Assembly (NCBI GenBank): GCA_963662175.1
Contig: OY759223.1
Coordinates: 5,613,549 to 5,677,548 of the forward strand
Direction: 5' to 3'
DNA length: 64,000 nucleotides
Origin: Aradus depressus
Taxonomy: Eukaryota; Arthropoda; Insecta; Hemiptera; Aradidae
Made by a program: the position numbers and the translations under genes. The notes under the pieces are model-generated. The model was not told where the DNA came from. It saw nothing but the letters and a program-made list of their open reading frames with translations, and ran no database searches. Positions 53,385-64,000 of the stretch are shown in pieces (position 1 is the stretch's first letter; each line of letters starts with the position of its first letter).

Positions 53385-53975
53385 GGTGAATCACTGGCTA
53401 TGTACTTCCTCAGCACGAATTAATCAACTATATTTTGGCACTCAATCCAAAGCCAATCGACCGTTTGGGCTAAAACTATAATTATAATAATAAATGTATT
53501 TCCGTTAAACCAATACATGGTAATAGGATAGGTCAAAAGAATTTATACATTAAGATAGCTTATATATTAGATTTATAACTACTTGAGTCTAACACATCTA
53601 TGACTAGTAGTAATAACAAAACTATTAAAAAAAGTAAAATGAAACTAATAAAAACTGAACAAATAAATACTTAAAAATATATGAGTACATAAACAAAAAT
53701 AATACATGATACGTATATACTTGTATACGTATAATACAAGATAACTATTAAAAAAAAAAAAAAAAAACTCTTCGGAAGTGTTTTTATCCCTACGATGTTT
53801 CGGGACGTTCTTACGTCCCATCATCAGGTTACCAATGTGTGAGATATAGAAAAGAAAGAAAACAATGTAACTATAACAATATATGAAAAATAATATATAT
53901 ATATATAATTGTCTTACATATTGGCTTCTAAATCCTCATATTGAATTTTGTATCGATACATTCATTAAATTTCAT
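53385..53975 (+). repeat. TACTTCCCCAG-family repeat split by a LINE-like tail
   Basis: Left part GGCTATGTACTTCCTCAGC to 'gtttgggctaaaacta' (53467). It resumes at about 53913 with 'cttacatattggcttctaaa' and 'cgatacattcatt', then meets a SINE-A at 53983. Confidence 0.68.
53462..53912 (-). repeat. LINE-like 3' tail with hammerhead-like stem
   Basis: Minus copy of the 23625-24062 and 38195-38582 family. (ATT)n lies at its left end; GGGACGTAAGAACGTCCC lies between CCTGATGAT and GAAAC (complement of 53797-53830), and an A20 run (53749-53767) precedes it. Inserted into the TACTTCCCCAG repeat. Confidence 0.65.
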
Positions 53976-53982
53976 AATAATT

Positions 53983-54270
53983 AGGTCATATCGCCTACTA
54001 CCAGAGCGCTCTTTCGTCATTCTAGTGGACATGAACCCGACTCTACTATGGGAGTTCTAAATTTTTATTCACCTATGATAGGATTCTTTAACGAGTACCT
54101 AATATCGTACAGGCTCAGGACCATCGTTCAACGTCCCATCCGAAGGTTGGCGTGCTTAAGATTTTTTTACCTCCCAGATAAAATAATCTAAAAGCCTCGG
54201 TAGGTCTTGAACCCGCGATCTTGAGCTCAGTAGGCAAGCACGCATACCGTTGAGCTACCGGTGTCCTCTA
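53983..54270 (-). repeat. SINE-A, near full length
   Basis: Minus orientation. The extreme 3' end is missing. A box present (GAGCTACCGGTG), B box decayed (complement of GTCTTGAACCC). Confidence 0.82.
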
Positions 54271-54276
54271 TATCAG

Positions 54277-54375
54277 GAGTTAGCCTGGACAAGAAAGGAA
54301 TTGTGGAGATTATTGTCCTTTGGGAAGGGAGGTAAAGATCAGAAGGACGAGATCTAGTGACAGCTGGATACAAGG
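54277..54375 (-). pseudogene. LINE ORF2 tail fragment (family of 32853-34470)
   Basis: 'ctggacaagaaaggaattg' and 'ggtaaagatcagaaggacga' parallel the 160-bp units of 33778-34300. One partial unit. Confidence 0.6.
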
Positions 54376-55796
54376 GCATAGCCAGGGGGGCAAGGGGGGA
54401 GCAAAATACCAAGATAAAAATTAAATAAACTAAAAAAATAGTTTTTATTAAAAATGGATTGCTTGCAAGTTACTAATAGGATCTTCAAATTTCTTGTTCG
54501 TCTGATTCCTAAATCAACAATCAGCTGTTATATAAATGTACATGTACAAAACAAGTCATATTACATTTATTTATATAAATATATGAACATGAGTAAAAAT
54601 GCAAAGCGCAGCAGCAGTAAATGCACCCTATTGGATGTGAGTCATTTAATTCTAAAAGCACAGAAACCACAGCGTGCATTTGCTGCTACTGCGCTTTGCA
54701 TTTTTGCTGCTCACGTAAAGTCAACTTAAGTATTACACTCAGTGGTAACCTCAGGTGGAGCTTCTAGAGGTCCGAGTCTCCCAAATGAATAACAAAAAGT
54801 GTGCAGCGCTAACCGCGGAAACTGCGGGCTGTGCCCCCGGGAATCTTTACCCCCCCCCCCCCCCCCACTCCCCCCCCCCCACACAACACATAGCCTAACT
54901 TTGCCCCCCCTCCTGCTCAAAACCCTGGCTTGCATTTGGAAGATATAGAAAGGCTTTGGGAAGATTTCTAATAGGCGATATGACCTGGTATAGCCCGGGC
55001 ATGAATCACAAAAACAGACTGTTTACCTGAGTTGGTAAAAAAAAATGGACAATGATAGCTGTTGCTCCCGTTATTCCAGCTACGCCACTAGGTTCCATAA
55101 AGAAGTCACAAGATTAGTTCCAACCTTAATAAGGCCCTATTAGCTATGTAAATTAACTTAGCCTGAATGCCTCTTTAGCGCTGCCTGGTAGCACCCATGA
55201 GCACTTACCTGTACAAACTGAACGAACAGAAACTATGGGCATTTTAACTGGGTCACACACAACATAATATTCATGGCCACGTCTTCTTCTTTAGCTCTCT
55301 TAGATTTTTCAAAAAAAAACTATTGTATCTCTGTTCGACACAGTTCCAAGCAGTCAGAAAAACTAAACGAAACCAAAACTTTCTTTACTTATATCCTGGA
55401 CAATAAATAACAAACCTCAATTGTTTTACTATTTCTAACATGAGAAACGCGGACGTCGTGAAAACTTAAAATAAATAAAAATAATAAACTTATTTTTGGA
55501 GGGACCGGTTGTAATATTAACGTTACTAATTGGAGATCATTTACGGACCAATTTAGATCAACAATGAATACATGAAATTACCTACTGCCAACATAAATTA
55601 TTCACTTCGTGACACTGTTATTAAGAATTAAATTATTATGTAGTTATGTTAATGTTATTTTAATGTAAATAATGTTTTAAATCATTTTTTTTTTTTTATG
55701 TTTTAGATCAAGTTAACACTTGTAGGACTAACAGTTCCTAACCTAAGTTCCAGTTCAATTAAAAGTTGACAAGTGAAAAGTGACAAATATATATTT
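54376..55796. other. Mixed unassigned DNA with a hairpin and C runs
   Basis: 54595-54626 and 54674-54705 form a hairpin (AAAAATGCAAAGCGCAG arms, 2 mismatches in 32). C runs occupy 54850-54867 and 54871-54880. 54967-55013 is a 3' scrap of SINE-A ('aggcgatatgacctgg', 'agcccgggcatgaatcac'). No gene supported. Confidence 0.5.
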
Positions 55797-56270
55797 ATAT
55801 ACTAGCAGTAATACCCGGCGTTGCTCGGGGAACTTTGACTTTTCACCGAATATCTCTCATTCGAATCCAATTCAATTCTTCGACAGTACATTCATGATGT
55901 TATAATTTTCAATTATTCATATAGAATAAGCCTTATAGTACTTCAACGGCAGACACCACAGCTAGTATCTGCTTAATACCGGTGTACAGAAGAAGAGAAA
56001 GCTACATGTGAAATTCCTTCAGCTTAATGCACCCCACCCCTCAGGTTCAAAAAGTTGAAACGTCACAACGAATTTTCAAATTTTGTTTTGAAATTACTAC
56101 ATGTGAAATTCCATGACAATCCGACCATGGGACGCCACATAGCCTATTATTCAACTGGGGTCATAAGAATGCTACATGTGAAGTTTCATAAAAACCCGTC
56201 GAGCCGTTTAGGCGTGATGCTGGAACAAACAAACAAATAAACCCCGTTTCAGCTTTATTAATATAGATTT
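55797..56270. repeat. Interspersed repeat, 'CTAGCAGTAATACCCGG' type
   Basis: Begins ACTAGCAGTAATACCCGGCG and 'ttgctcgggga', contains two 'ctacatgtgaaattcc'-like units, and ends AACAAACAAACAAATAAACC then 'tttattaatatagat'. Such units are common in insects; I cannot name the class. Related units recur at 59891-60898. Confidence 0.55.
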
Positions 56271-59200
56271 CTTCCTTGATAATTTTAGTTGGAGCCAAAC
56301 GGAACCGTATTTTTTCTATATATTTGGTTTCTACTGAGCTCAGGATCGCAAGTTGGAAATCTAAACGGGGCTCTTAGTTGTTTTAACTGACTTATATTAT
56401 TTATTTTTTTAAATATCCTTGAGCACCTCGTCCTTCGGTTGGGACTTTTCCGATACATCTGAATTTGTCTTTGGTTGACCATCTTCATTTATGGTCGCTG
56501 CCTATCTACCAACATAGCTGTATTAATTTGTTTTTCAGAAAATATGTCAAAACGGTACCTCAAAGCCCACTTATATTCCACATTTCTTCTTTGATAATTT
56601 TAGTTGGAACCAAACGGTAACGTATTTTATCATACATATGGAGTCTATCGAGCTCAGGATCGCCACTTAGAAATCTAGCAAAGGCATTTAGGTCAAATGT
56701 TTTGATCGAGAAGATAAAAATATATTTGAGCACGTCGTCCTTCGGATTGGACTTCAAGCTATGATCGAGGGCCTTTTTGTATGTCAGGTACTGGATAATG
56801 AGTCGTATGTTATGTATCTAAATCTGGGTAGCTGAAATTTCACTTAGGTTAAAAATAACCTTGAGCACGTCGTCGTTCGGATCGGGCTTTCCCGATACAT
56901 CTGAATCTGTCTATCAGTTTTAACAAATATTAAATCTATAAACCGTTTAAAAGCTAGAAATTTGAAGAATGGAGTCTACCGAGCTCAGGATCGCCATTTA
57001 GAAATCTAGCCAAGTCACTTAGGTCAGATGTTTTAATCGGGAAGATAAAAATAAATTTGAGCACGTCGTCCTTCGGATGGGACTTTCCCTATATATCTGA
57101 ATCTGTCTATCAGTTTTAACAAATATTAAATCTATAAACCATTAAAAAGCAGGAAATTTGAAGAATGGTATTTAGCCCAACTTTTTTCGAAAAACATTTA
57201 TATTTCATATTTTCTGTAGGATTCAGATATCCCGGTTGTTCATCAGTTTTAACAAATATTAAATCTAAAAACCGTTAAAAAGGGAGATATTTGAAGAATG
57301 GAGTTTACCGAGCTCAGGATCGCCATTTCGAAATCTAGCCAAGTCAATTAGGTCAGATGTTTTAATCGGGAAAATAAAAACAAATTTGAGCACGTCGTCC
57401 TTCGGATTGGGCTTTAAGCTATGATCGAGGGCCTTTTCGTATGTCAGGTACTCGATAATGAGTCGTATGTTACGTATCTAAACCTGAGTAGCTGAAATTT
57501 CACTTAGGTTAAAAATAACCTTGAGCACGTCGTCCTTCGGATGGGACTTTCCCGATATATCTGAATCTGTCTATCAGTTTTAACAAATATTAAATCTAAA
57601 AACCGTTAAAAAGCAGGAAATTTGAAGAATGGTATTTAGCCCGACTTTTTTCGAAAAACATGTTTATTTCAATTTTTGTGTAGGATTCAGATATCCCGGT
57701 TGTTCATCAGTTTTAACAAATATTAAATCTAAAAACCGTTAAAAAGGGAGATATTTGAAGAATGGAGTTTACCGAGCTCAGGATCGCCATTTCGAAATCT
57801 AGCCAAGTCAATTAGGTCAGATGTTTTAATCGGGAAAATAAAAACAAATTTGAGCACGTCGTCCTTCGGATTGGGCTTTAAGCTATGATCGAGGGCCTTT
57901 TCGTATGTCAGGTACTCGATAATGAGTCGTATGTTACGTATCTAAACCTGAGTAGCTGAAATTTCACTTAGGTTAAAAATAACCTTGAGCACGTCGTCCT
58001 TCGGATGGGACTTCTCCGATATATCTGAATCTGTCTATCAGTTTTAACAAATATAAAATCTAAAAACTGTTAAAAAGCGAGAAATTTGAAGAATGGGATA
58101 TCGCCCGACTTTTTCGAAAAACATTTTTATTTCGATTTTTGTGTAGGATTCAGATATCCCGGTTGTTCATCAGTTTTAACAAATATTAAATCTAAAAAAC
58201 GTTTAAAAGCTAGAAATTTGAAGAATGAAGTCTACCGAGCTCAGGATCGCCATTTGGAAATCTAGCAAGTCACTTAGGTCAGATGTTTTAATCGGGAAGA
58301 TAAAAATAACTTTGAGCACGTCGTCCTTCGAATGGGACTTTCCCGATACATCTGAATCATTCTTTGGTAGACCATCTTCGTTTCTGGATGCTGCCTATCT
58401 ACCAACATAGCTGTATTAATTTGTTTTTCAGAAAATATGTCAAAACGCTACCTCAAAGCCCACTTATATTCCACATTTCTTCCTTGATAATTTTAGTTGG
58501 AACCAAACGGTAACTTATTTTATCATACATATGGAGTCTATCGAGCTCAGGATCGCCACTTAGAAATCTAGCCAAGGCACTTAGGTCAGATGTTTTGATC
58601 GAGAAGACAAAAATAAATTTGAGCACGTCGTCCTTCGGATTGGACTTTAGGCTATGATCGAGGGCCTTTTTGTATGTCAGGTGCTCGATAATGAGTCGTA
58701 TGTTATGTAACTAAATCTGGGTAGCTAAAATTTCACTTAGGTTCATTAAACCTTGAACACATCGTCCTTCGGATGGGACTTTCCCGATATATCTGAATCT
58801 GTCCATCAGTTTTAACAAATATTAAATCTATAAACCGTTAAAAAGCAGGAAATTTGAAGAATGGAGTTTACCGAGCTCAGGATCGCCATTTCGAAATCTA
58901 GCCAAGTCAATTAGGTCAGATGTTTTAATCGGGAAGATAAAAATAAATTTGAGCACGTCGTCCTTCGGATTGAGCTTTCAGCTATGATAGAGGGCCTTTT
59001 CGTATGTCAGGTACTCGATAATGAGTCGTATGTTACGTATCTAAACCTGGGTAGCTGAAATTTCATTTACGTTAAAAATAACTTGAGCACGTCGTCCTTC
59101 GGATTGGACTTCAAGCTATGGTCGAGGGCCTTTTTGTATGTCAGGTACTGGATAATGAGTCGTATGTTATGTATCTAAATCTGGGTAGCTGAAATTTCAC

Positions 59201-59640
59201 TTAGGTTAAAAATAACCTTGAACACGTCGTCGTTCGGATCGGACTTTCCCGATATATCTGAATCTGTCTATCAGTTTTAACAAATATTAAATCTATAAAC
59301 CGTTAAAAAGCAGGAAATTTGAAGAATGGTATTTAGCCCGATCTTTTTCGAAAAACATTTTTATTTCGATTTTTGTGTAGGATTAAGATATCCCGGTTGT
59401 TCATCAGTTTTAACAAATATTAAATCTAAAAACCGTTTAAAAGCTAGAAATTTGAAGAATGGAGTCTACCGAGCTCAGGATCGCCATTTAGAAATCTAGC
59501 CAAGTCACTTAGGTCAGATGTTTTAATCGGGAAGATAAAAAAAAAAATTGAGCACGTCGTCCTTCGGATGGGACTTTCCCGATACATCTGAATCTTTCTT
59601 TGGTTGACCATCTTTGTTTCTGGATGCTGCCTAAGAACGC
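56271..59640. repeat. Satellite-like array derived from SINE-A pieces
   Basis: The word GAGCACGTCGTCCTTCGGAT and close variants occur about 15 times. A second word, TACCGAGCTCAGGATCGCCA, recurs at about 56980, 57307, 57770, 58234, 58870 and 59468. The neighbouring spacings at 57296, 57760 and 58223 are 464 and 463 bp, an exact higher-order repeat. Segments align in order with SINE-A (GAGCTCAAGATCG, B-box site, CACGCCGTCCTTCGGATGGG, 'gtcaggtactcg'), but the B box is destroyed (AGAAATCTAGCC). A non-SINE block ('cagttttaacaaatattaaa', 'aagaatgg') is interleaved. No genes. Confidence 0.85.
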
Positions 59641-59890
59641 CGGACACCTTAGATAGTATGCGCCTTGCAACTCCGTGCAACCAGGTATTAATAAGTTCTT
59701 AGGAACGCTGGGCAACACAGATAGTATGTATGTAGTTAGGAATGCTGGGCACCGCAGCGAGCATGTGCCTTGCAACAGCGGATGCCCTAGGTATTTTGTG
59801 CTTAAGAACGCTGGTGATAGCTATTATTTACCGTGCAACGGTGGACCTCCTAGGCAATACATGCTTAGGAAACCCACCATATTAAAATTA
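59641..59890. repeat. ~60-bp degenerate tandem repeat
   Basis: Four loose units around AAGAACGC(C/T)GG, 'agatagtatg' and 'cttgcaac'. Confidence 0.6.
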
Positions 59891-60898
59891 GAGCTATATC
59901 CATCTTTAAGAAAGCTCCATGTGAGATTCATTCTGCATTAATGCACCCCCGCCCCTCCCGTCCAAAGGGTCACAGCCAATTTTTAAATATTGCTTTTGAA
60001 ACTACCATTTAGGTATATGCTTGCCGCCCCCCCCCCCCTCCCCCCCCATACCCCCCACTCGTTGACAATTTTCAGACGTCACATATCTTTTTATTGTTTT
60101 TGTCTATTATGAATACTACATGTGAAATTCCATGACATTCCGATCACTACCTTTTTATGTAGGTCTACCCCACAACCCCCCCTCCCGTTCAAAATTTTGA
60201 AATGTCACGTAGCGTATTTTTCAATTTGGCCTTTAAGCATACTACATGTCAAATTCCATGACATTCCGATCAAAACACCTATCACTATCTTTATATGTAG
60301 GCCTACCCACAACCCCCCTCCCGTTAAAAATTTTGAGATATCACGTAGCGTATTTTTCAATTTGGCCTTTAAGAATACTACCTACAAGTCAAATTCCATG
60401 ACTATCCGATCATCCGTTATTGACAGCACTATCTTTATATTTAGGCCTACCCCCACAACCCCCCCTCACGTTCACTATTTTGTGACGTCACACACCCTAT
60501 TTTTTTATTTGGCCTTTAAAAAAACTACATATGAAATTCCATGCCAATCCGATCATCCGTTAATGACTTAGCACTACCTTTATATTTAGCCCCTCCTTAC
60601 AACCCCCCCTACCGTTCAATATTTATGGACGCCACATAGCCTTTTTTTTAACTTGGCTTTTAAGAATACTACATGTGAAATTTCATGATAATCCGTTCAT
60701 CCGTTAATGCGCTAGAGCAATTTTTGTGCTTAAGCCCCCCCCCCCCCCCCCCCCCACCCTCCAGTTGTCCGCTAGGAACTCTCTTCATAAGAACCTTCCT
60801 CGGACTTCAACGAATAATTGAAAAAAAAATTAGCCGAATTGGTCCAGCCATTCTCGAGTTATGCGCTTAGCAAAATTTAGCATTCATTTTTATTATAA
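59891..60898. repeat. Interspersed repeat with ~135-bp subunits
   Basis: Five units with 'aatactacatgtgaaattcc', 'atgacattccgatc', 'cctacccacaaccccccc' and 'tcacgtagcgtattttt'. It ends 'ttctcgagttatgcgctt' and ATTTTTATTATAAAG. C runs at 60027-60048 and 60727-60755. Relative of 55797-56270; together they flank the satellite array. Confidence 0.6.
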
Positions 60899-61190
60899 AG
60901 GCGCCGGTAGCTCAGTGGTATGCGTGCTTGCTTCCTGAGCTCAAGATAGCTGGTTCGAAAACCGGCCGAGGCCCTTAGTTTATTTTTTCTGAGAGGTAAA
61001 ATAAACTTAAGCATGCCGTCCTTCGGATGGGACGCTAAGCGCAGGGTATAATTTAGGGTAGGCAACATTTAGGACTCGCACAGAAGAGTCGGGCTCATGT
61101 CCATCAGAGTAATGAAAGAGCGCTCTGGTAGTAGGTGATAGGACCTCGTAGCTAAAGCCCGGGTATGAATCATAAAACCTAACTTATTTC
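60899..61190 (+). repeat. SINE-A, full span with internal deletion
   Basis: GGCGCCGGTAGCTCAGTGG, B box TGGTTCGAAAACC, a deletion after 'gggacgctaagcg', and 3' end ATAAAACCTAACTT. Confidence 0.85.
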
Positions 61191-61254
61191 CTTACGTTGA
61201 GCACGCCATCCTTCGGATTTTTTTGTGGGACCCATTTTGCGGAATTTTTGTTTT

Positions 61255-61550
61255 GAGAGCGTCGGTAGCTCAGAGGTAGCATGCTAGCCTACTAAGCTCA
61301 AGATCGCAGGTTCGAAATCCGGTCGAGGTCACAAGTTTTTTTTTCCTCCGGATGGGATGTCGAAGGATGGTCCTGAGAGCCAGTGCAATGTCAAGTACTC
61401 GTTAAAGGCCTCTCCGTACCTAAGGTAACTAAACCTGGCTGGCAAGGCAAACTTTAGGACTCACACTGAGTCCGCTTCATGTTTACCAGAGCAAAGAATG
61501 GGCCCTCTGGTAGTAGGCGATATGACGTCGTAGTTAAGATAACTAACTAT
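61255..61550 (+). repeat. SINE-A, variant subfamily
   Basis: GAGAGCGTCGGTAGCTCAGA, B box AGGTTCGAAATCC, the variant middle 'taaggtaactaaacctgg', and end 'cgtagttaagataactaac'. Much diverged from the main subfamily. Confidence 0.78.
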
Positions 61551-61657
61551 AAATTAGTTTATCTAGTTAGAATTTAATAATTGTATATTTAATTTTAGTT
61601 TTACCACTGTAATTGAAAGGTAGAAGAAAATATATACAAACAAATATATAATTAGTT

Positions 61658-61815
61658 ATTATGATTCATGCCCGGGCTTTAACTATGAGGTTATATCGCC
61701 CACTACCAGAGCGCTCTTTCATCGTTCTTGTGGACATAAACTCGACTCTACTATAGGAGTCCTAAATTTCGCCTACCCAGGTTTAGTTACCTATTCATCG
61801 ATTACCTGACATCGT
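61658..61815 (-). repeat. SINE-A 3' half, variant subfamily
   Basis: Minus orientation, 'tgattcatgcccgggcttta' to 'cccaggtttagttacc' and 'gattacctgacatcgt'. 61816-62330 is unassigned apart from a small TACTTCCCCAG scrap (61830-61890). Confidence 0.72.
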
Positions 61816-62330
61816 AAACGTTTGCCCCAAAAGAACCATTAGTTTTGGAGAGAGAGCATAAACTTATTTGGTTAATTGTTGACAGGCCAACCTGTTGAAA
61901 ACACTCCGTATGTAATATAATGAATGGCTACTGTGTGACTTGGGACCAGGAGCTTCTCACTCGTAACACCCCCACTACCTACAAACTATTGGAGAGTTGC
62001 AATGATGAGTCTCCATTGTCACTTCGTTAGGAACGTTATTGTATTTATGTATGCCACTTGCATCATTTTACAGCAGAAAAAGTATTTAAAATCTTCTTCT
62101 TTTCTTCACTTAAAGACAATTCAAAACTGACCTTGCAGTTTAGAACAATACAAAAACATGAAGAAAGACAGGACAACTTTGAACGGTATTAGATACAAAT
62201 TAGCAATATAATGGCAACACTGGGTTTCTCACAATAACCTCTAACTGAGGTTACTATTTAAAAGAGTTATGCCATTCAATAGATTTTTTTCATGGCTACT
62301 GTTTTTTTTTTTTACGTATAGAATTTTATT

Positions 62331-62411
62331 TCCCCGGCCATACTGTGAATAGGGGAAGTTATGTATTCGGCCTAAAATTCGATGCCGAGTTTACAACGGA
62401 ATTTCATGTTG
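62331..62411 (-). repeat. TACTTCCCCAG-family end
   Basis: 'tttccccggccatactgtga' and ATAGGGGAAGTTATGTATTC. Confidence 0.5.
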
Positions 62412-62559
62412 TCCTTTTATTAGTGCTCTTTATTTTTCGGGTGCACCTTGCGTTTGTACACCTATGCGTCTATGTTTGTAGAGGGAGCTCGTAGCTCAAG
62501 TAAGGTTATGGCGGGCAACGTGTGACGATCGGTGGTCGCCCAAGCGCGTCACAACGCTT

Positions 62560-62795
62560 TTTATTACTCCCGCCAGGAGCCGACAAACCGGCTGAATACT
62601 GGGTAGCTGGTCTCCGTCACCAGCTGCCGCAGATCCAGTCCTAGGTATGATTCGGTCCCGCGAATCAACTCCACCCTGGCCTGGTCAAACAGTGGGCATT
62701 CGAGGACCACGTTCTGTCTCCAGAACCCCATAAGGACCACGTTCTGTCTCCAGAACCCCATAAGGATCACATTCTGTCTCCAGAATCCCATAAGG
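62560..62795 (-). pseudogene. R1/Jockey-type LINE ORF2 extreme C-terminus with 33-bp repeats
   Basis: Minus frame: three in-frame copies of MGFWRQNVVL (33-bp period, 62694-62795), then ECPLFDQARVELIRG and LRQLVTETSYPVFSRF ending at a stop. The CPLF-x-x-x-R block is the usual end of R1/Jockey-type ORF2 proteins. The repeat lies upstream of the CP motif and is absent from the copy at 63215. Confidence 0.6.
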
Positions 62796-62799
62796 ACCA

Positions 62800-63170
62800 C
62801 GCCAAATCGGTCAATGGGGAAGGATCTCAACTCGGAAAACTGTCGATAGAATGAATGTATCGCCAGAAATTTATTATGAGTACTCAGAAGTCCCAGAGTA
62901 AGGCATCTAAGTATTTTCAACCGATTGTGGATTCATTTTAGAGGGAGAGTAAACAATTTTTTTTTACTTTATCATTCTTCCTGTAGAGAAAGTATTAAAA
63001 TCGACAACAATGTCAACAACTCCCGATAGAAGATTATATCGATACAGAATTTTATATGTATATCCAGTACTCAAGACACCTATCGACTTTCAAAAACCAT
63101 AGTAACTGATAGTGAAATGAATGTATCGAAGCAGAATTTAGTATGAAGATTCAGAAATGATTTTCAAGCA
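62800..63170 (-). repeat. TACTTCCCCAG-family fragments
   Basis: Minus orientation, two pieces: 'caaatcggtcaatggggaag' to 'gagggagagtaaac', and 'caactcccgatagaagatta' to 'gtatgaagattcagaaat'. Confidence 0.55.
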
Positions 63171-63214
63171 AATAAACTCACTTGATTATATCTCAATCCC
63201 CCCCCCCCCAAAAA

Positions 63215-63400
63215 AAAAAAATACAGCGGGCAATCGAGCACTACCTGTTCTGCAGTCTCGATACCCCCACATGAACAGTTTGGGTTGTTCTTCCTCCTAA
63301 AGAAAAATTTGGAGTTAAAGTCTCCATGACCTGATAATATCTGGGTCATCCAGTGGCCAGGCTGTACCCACGTCGAGTCGAGTCGTATCCGGACCATTAT
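63215..63400 (-). pseudogene. R1/Jockey-type LINE ORF2 tail fragment
   Basis: Minus frame IRLDSTWVQPGHWMTQIL, SGHGDFNSKFFFRRKNNPN, CSCGGIETAEQVVLDCPLY: the G-x-G-x-F block and a C-x-C ... CP zinc-like motif in good condition. It runs into an A/C homopolymer. Close relative of 230-690. Confidence 0.65.
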
Positions 63401-63408
63401 AAGAGTTA

Positions 63409-63440
63409 TGGCTAATATGCATCGTACATAAGGTTAGAAA
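63409..63440 (+). repeat. SINE-B tail fragment
   Basis: TGGCTAATATGCATCGTAC, 'ataaggttag' and an A8 run; matches the 3' ends at 5735 and 21895. Confidence 0.6.
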
Positions 63441-63469
63441 AAAAACAACGTAAAAATGCATATTTTAAT

Positions 63470-63715
63470 TCAAAACCTCATTAGTACGACACTTATTCAT
63501 TTTCAGTGGCATCGCCAGAAGAGAAGGGGGGATCAGAGAGGGCTTAATCGAAAAACCTTGTAATGAATTTATCGAAACAAGATTTAATACGAGGATTTAG
63601 AAGCCCCTATGTGAGTCAACTATTGATGGTGGACTGGTCTTAGAGGGGGAGCGAAAACTTAATTGATTAATTTATTCTGGGAAAAATCAATCAATTGCCG
63701 ATGATTCACTGACGA
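63470..63715 (-). repeat. TACTTCCCCAG-family repeat
   Basis: Minus orientation, 'gagcgaaaacttaattgatt' and the end ATTCTGGGAAAAATC, then GATGATTCACTGACGA. Confidence 0.65.
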
Positions 63716-63729
63716 TAATTTCATTATTA

Positions 63730-64000
63730 TCGGATATAATTTTTGCAATCTCTGTCGATATAATGGAAAAAACGTCGCACCAAAACCAATCGACAGTTTG
63801 GGGCTAAGAATCGATAGTTGACTTACATAGGGACTCCTACTTGATGTCAATATCGACCCCCTGGTTCCTAAAATAAATAAAAAAATGTCGTCAGTGAATC
63901 ACCGGCAATGTACTTCCCCAGAATGAATTAATCAATTAACCTTTTCGGTCCTCCTTCAAAACCTTTCGATCATATGCGCTAATATTCAATAGTTGATTTG
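63730..64000 (+). repeat. TACTTCCCCAG-family repeats, running off the window
   Basis: Fragment 63760-63845, then a new copy starting GTCAGTGAATCACCGGCAAT and GTACTTCCCCAGAATGAATT at about 63890, cut by the window end. Confidence 0.7.

Noticed and set aside
55190..55260. Minus-strand ATG followed by GTAAGTGC donor
   Set aside because: Only about a dozen codons, no second exon and no conserved motif.
60122..60571. 149-codon plus-strand open frame
   Set aside because: It spans three ~135-bp units of an interspersed repeat; the Pro/His-rich product is a by-product of the repeat.
1344..61550. tRNA-like A and B boxes at many places, which could be called tRNA genes
   Set aside because: Each is the head of a SINE copy with the same long body; none folds as a stand-alone tRNA with a proper 3' end.
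1..64000. Prokaryotic-type systems (CRISPR, operons, phage genes)
   Set aside because: Nothing of this kind is present; tandem repeats here have long, SINE-, LINE- or minisatellite-derived units without spacer diversity.

Overview
The window is eukaryotic and almost certainly from an insect with a large, AT-rich, transposon-filled genome. Evidence for this: spliced exons with GT/AG borders, a Jockey-clade non-LTR retrotransposon, tRNA-derived SINEs, a Transib relic, hAT-like and PIF/Harbinger-like elements, and a SINE tail ending in copies of the insect telomere-like unit TTAGG. The species cannot be named from the sequence. There are no operons, CRISPR arrays, rRNA genes or convincing functional tRNA genes; all tRNA-like boxes sit inside SINEs.

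The one host gene I can assemble lies on the minus strand from about 27.9 kb to 2.9 kb. Five short exons (27741-27899, 13678-13816, 9583-9668, 6617-6773, 2894-3057) join with consistent reading phase into about 234 residues. The product is a four-helix membrane protein resembling the LAPTM4/5 lysosomal family and ends in a PPxY motif. The first donor of the model reads AT instead of GT. Introns of 3 to 14 kb are filled with repeats. Two more possible exons (47687-47808, 51505-51582, both minus) could not be tied to a gene.

The rest is layered mobile DNA. (1) SINE-A, about 347 bp with tRNA-like A and B boxes, has some thirty full or broken copies. (2) A family whose ends read TACTTCCCCAG ... 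CTGGGGAAGTA has more than twenty copies built of ~140-bp internal modules. (3) At 14.0-19.35 kb a Jockey LINE (4.6 kb, 13-bp target duplication) sits inside a hAT-like element, which sits inside a SINE-A, all within intron 1 of the host gene. (4) At 44.5-46.7 kb a 1430-bp Transib element (ends CACAGTG, 5-bp CGGCG duplication, decayed RAG1-related transposase) sits inside a SINE-A, which sits inside an old LINE 3' end. (5) At 12.1-13.6 kb a large fold-back element carries a hammerhead-ribozyme-like core in its right arm and a mutated copy in its left arm. (6) At 56.3-59.6 kb SINE-A pieces have been amplified into a satellite-like array.

Smaller pieces include LINE C-terminal fragments (some duplicated head-to-head or in tandem), several small terminal-inverted-repeat elements, minisatellites of 18, 33, 128 and 160 bp, and long homopolymer runs.
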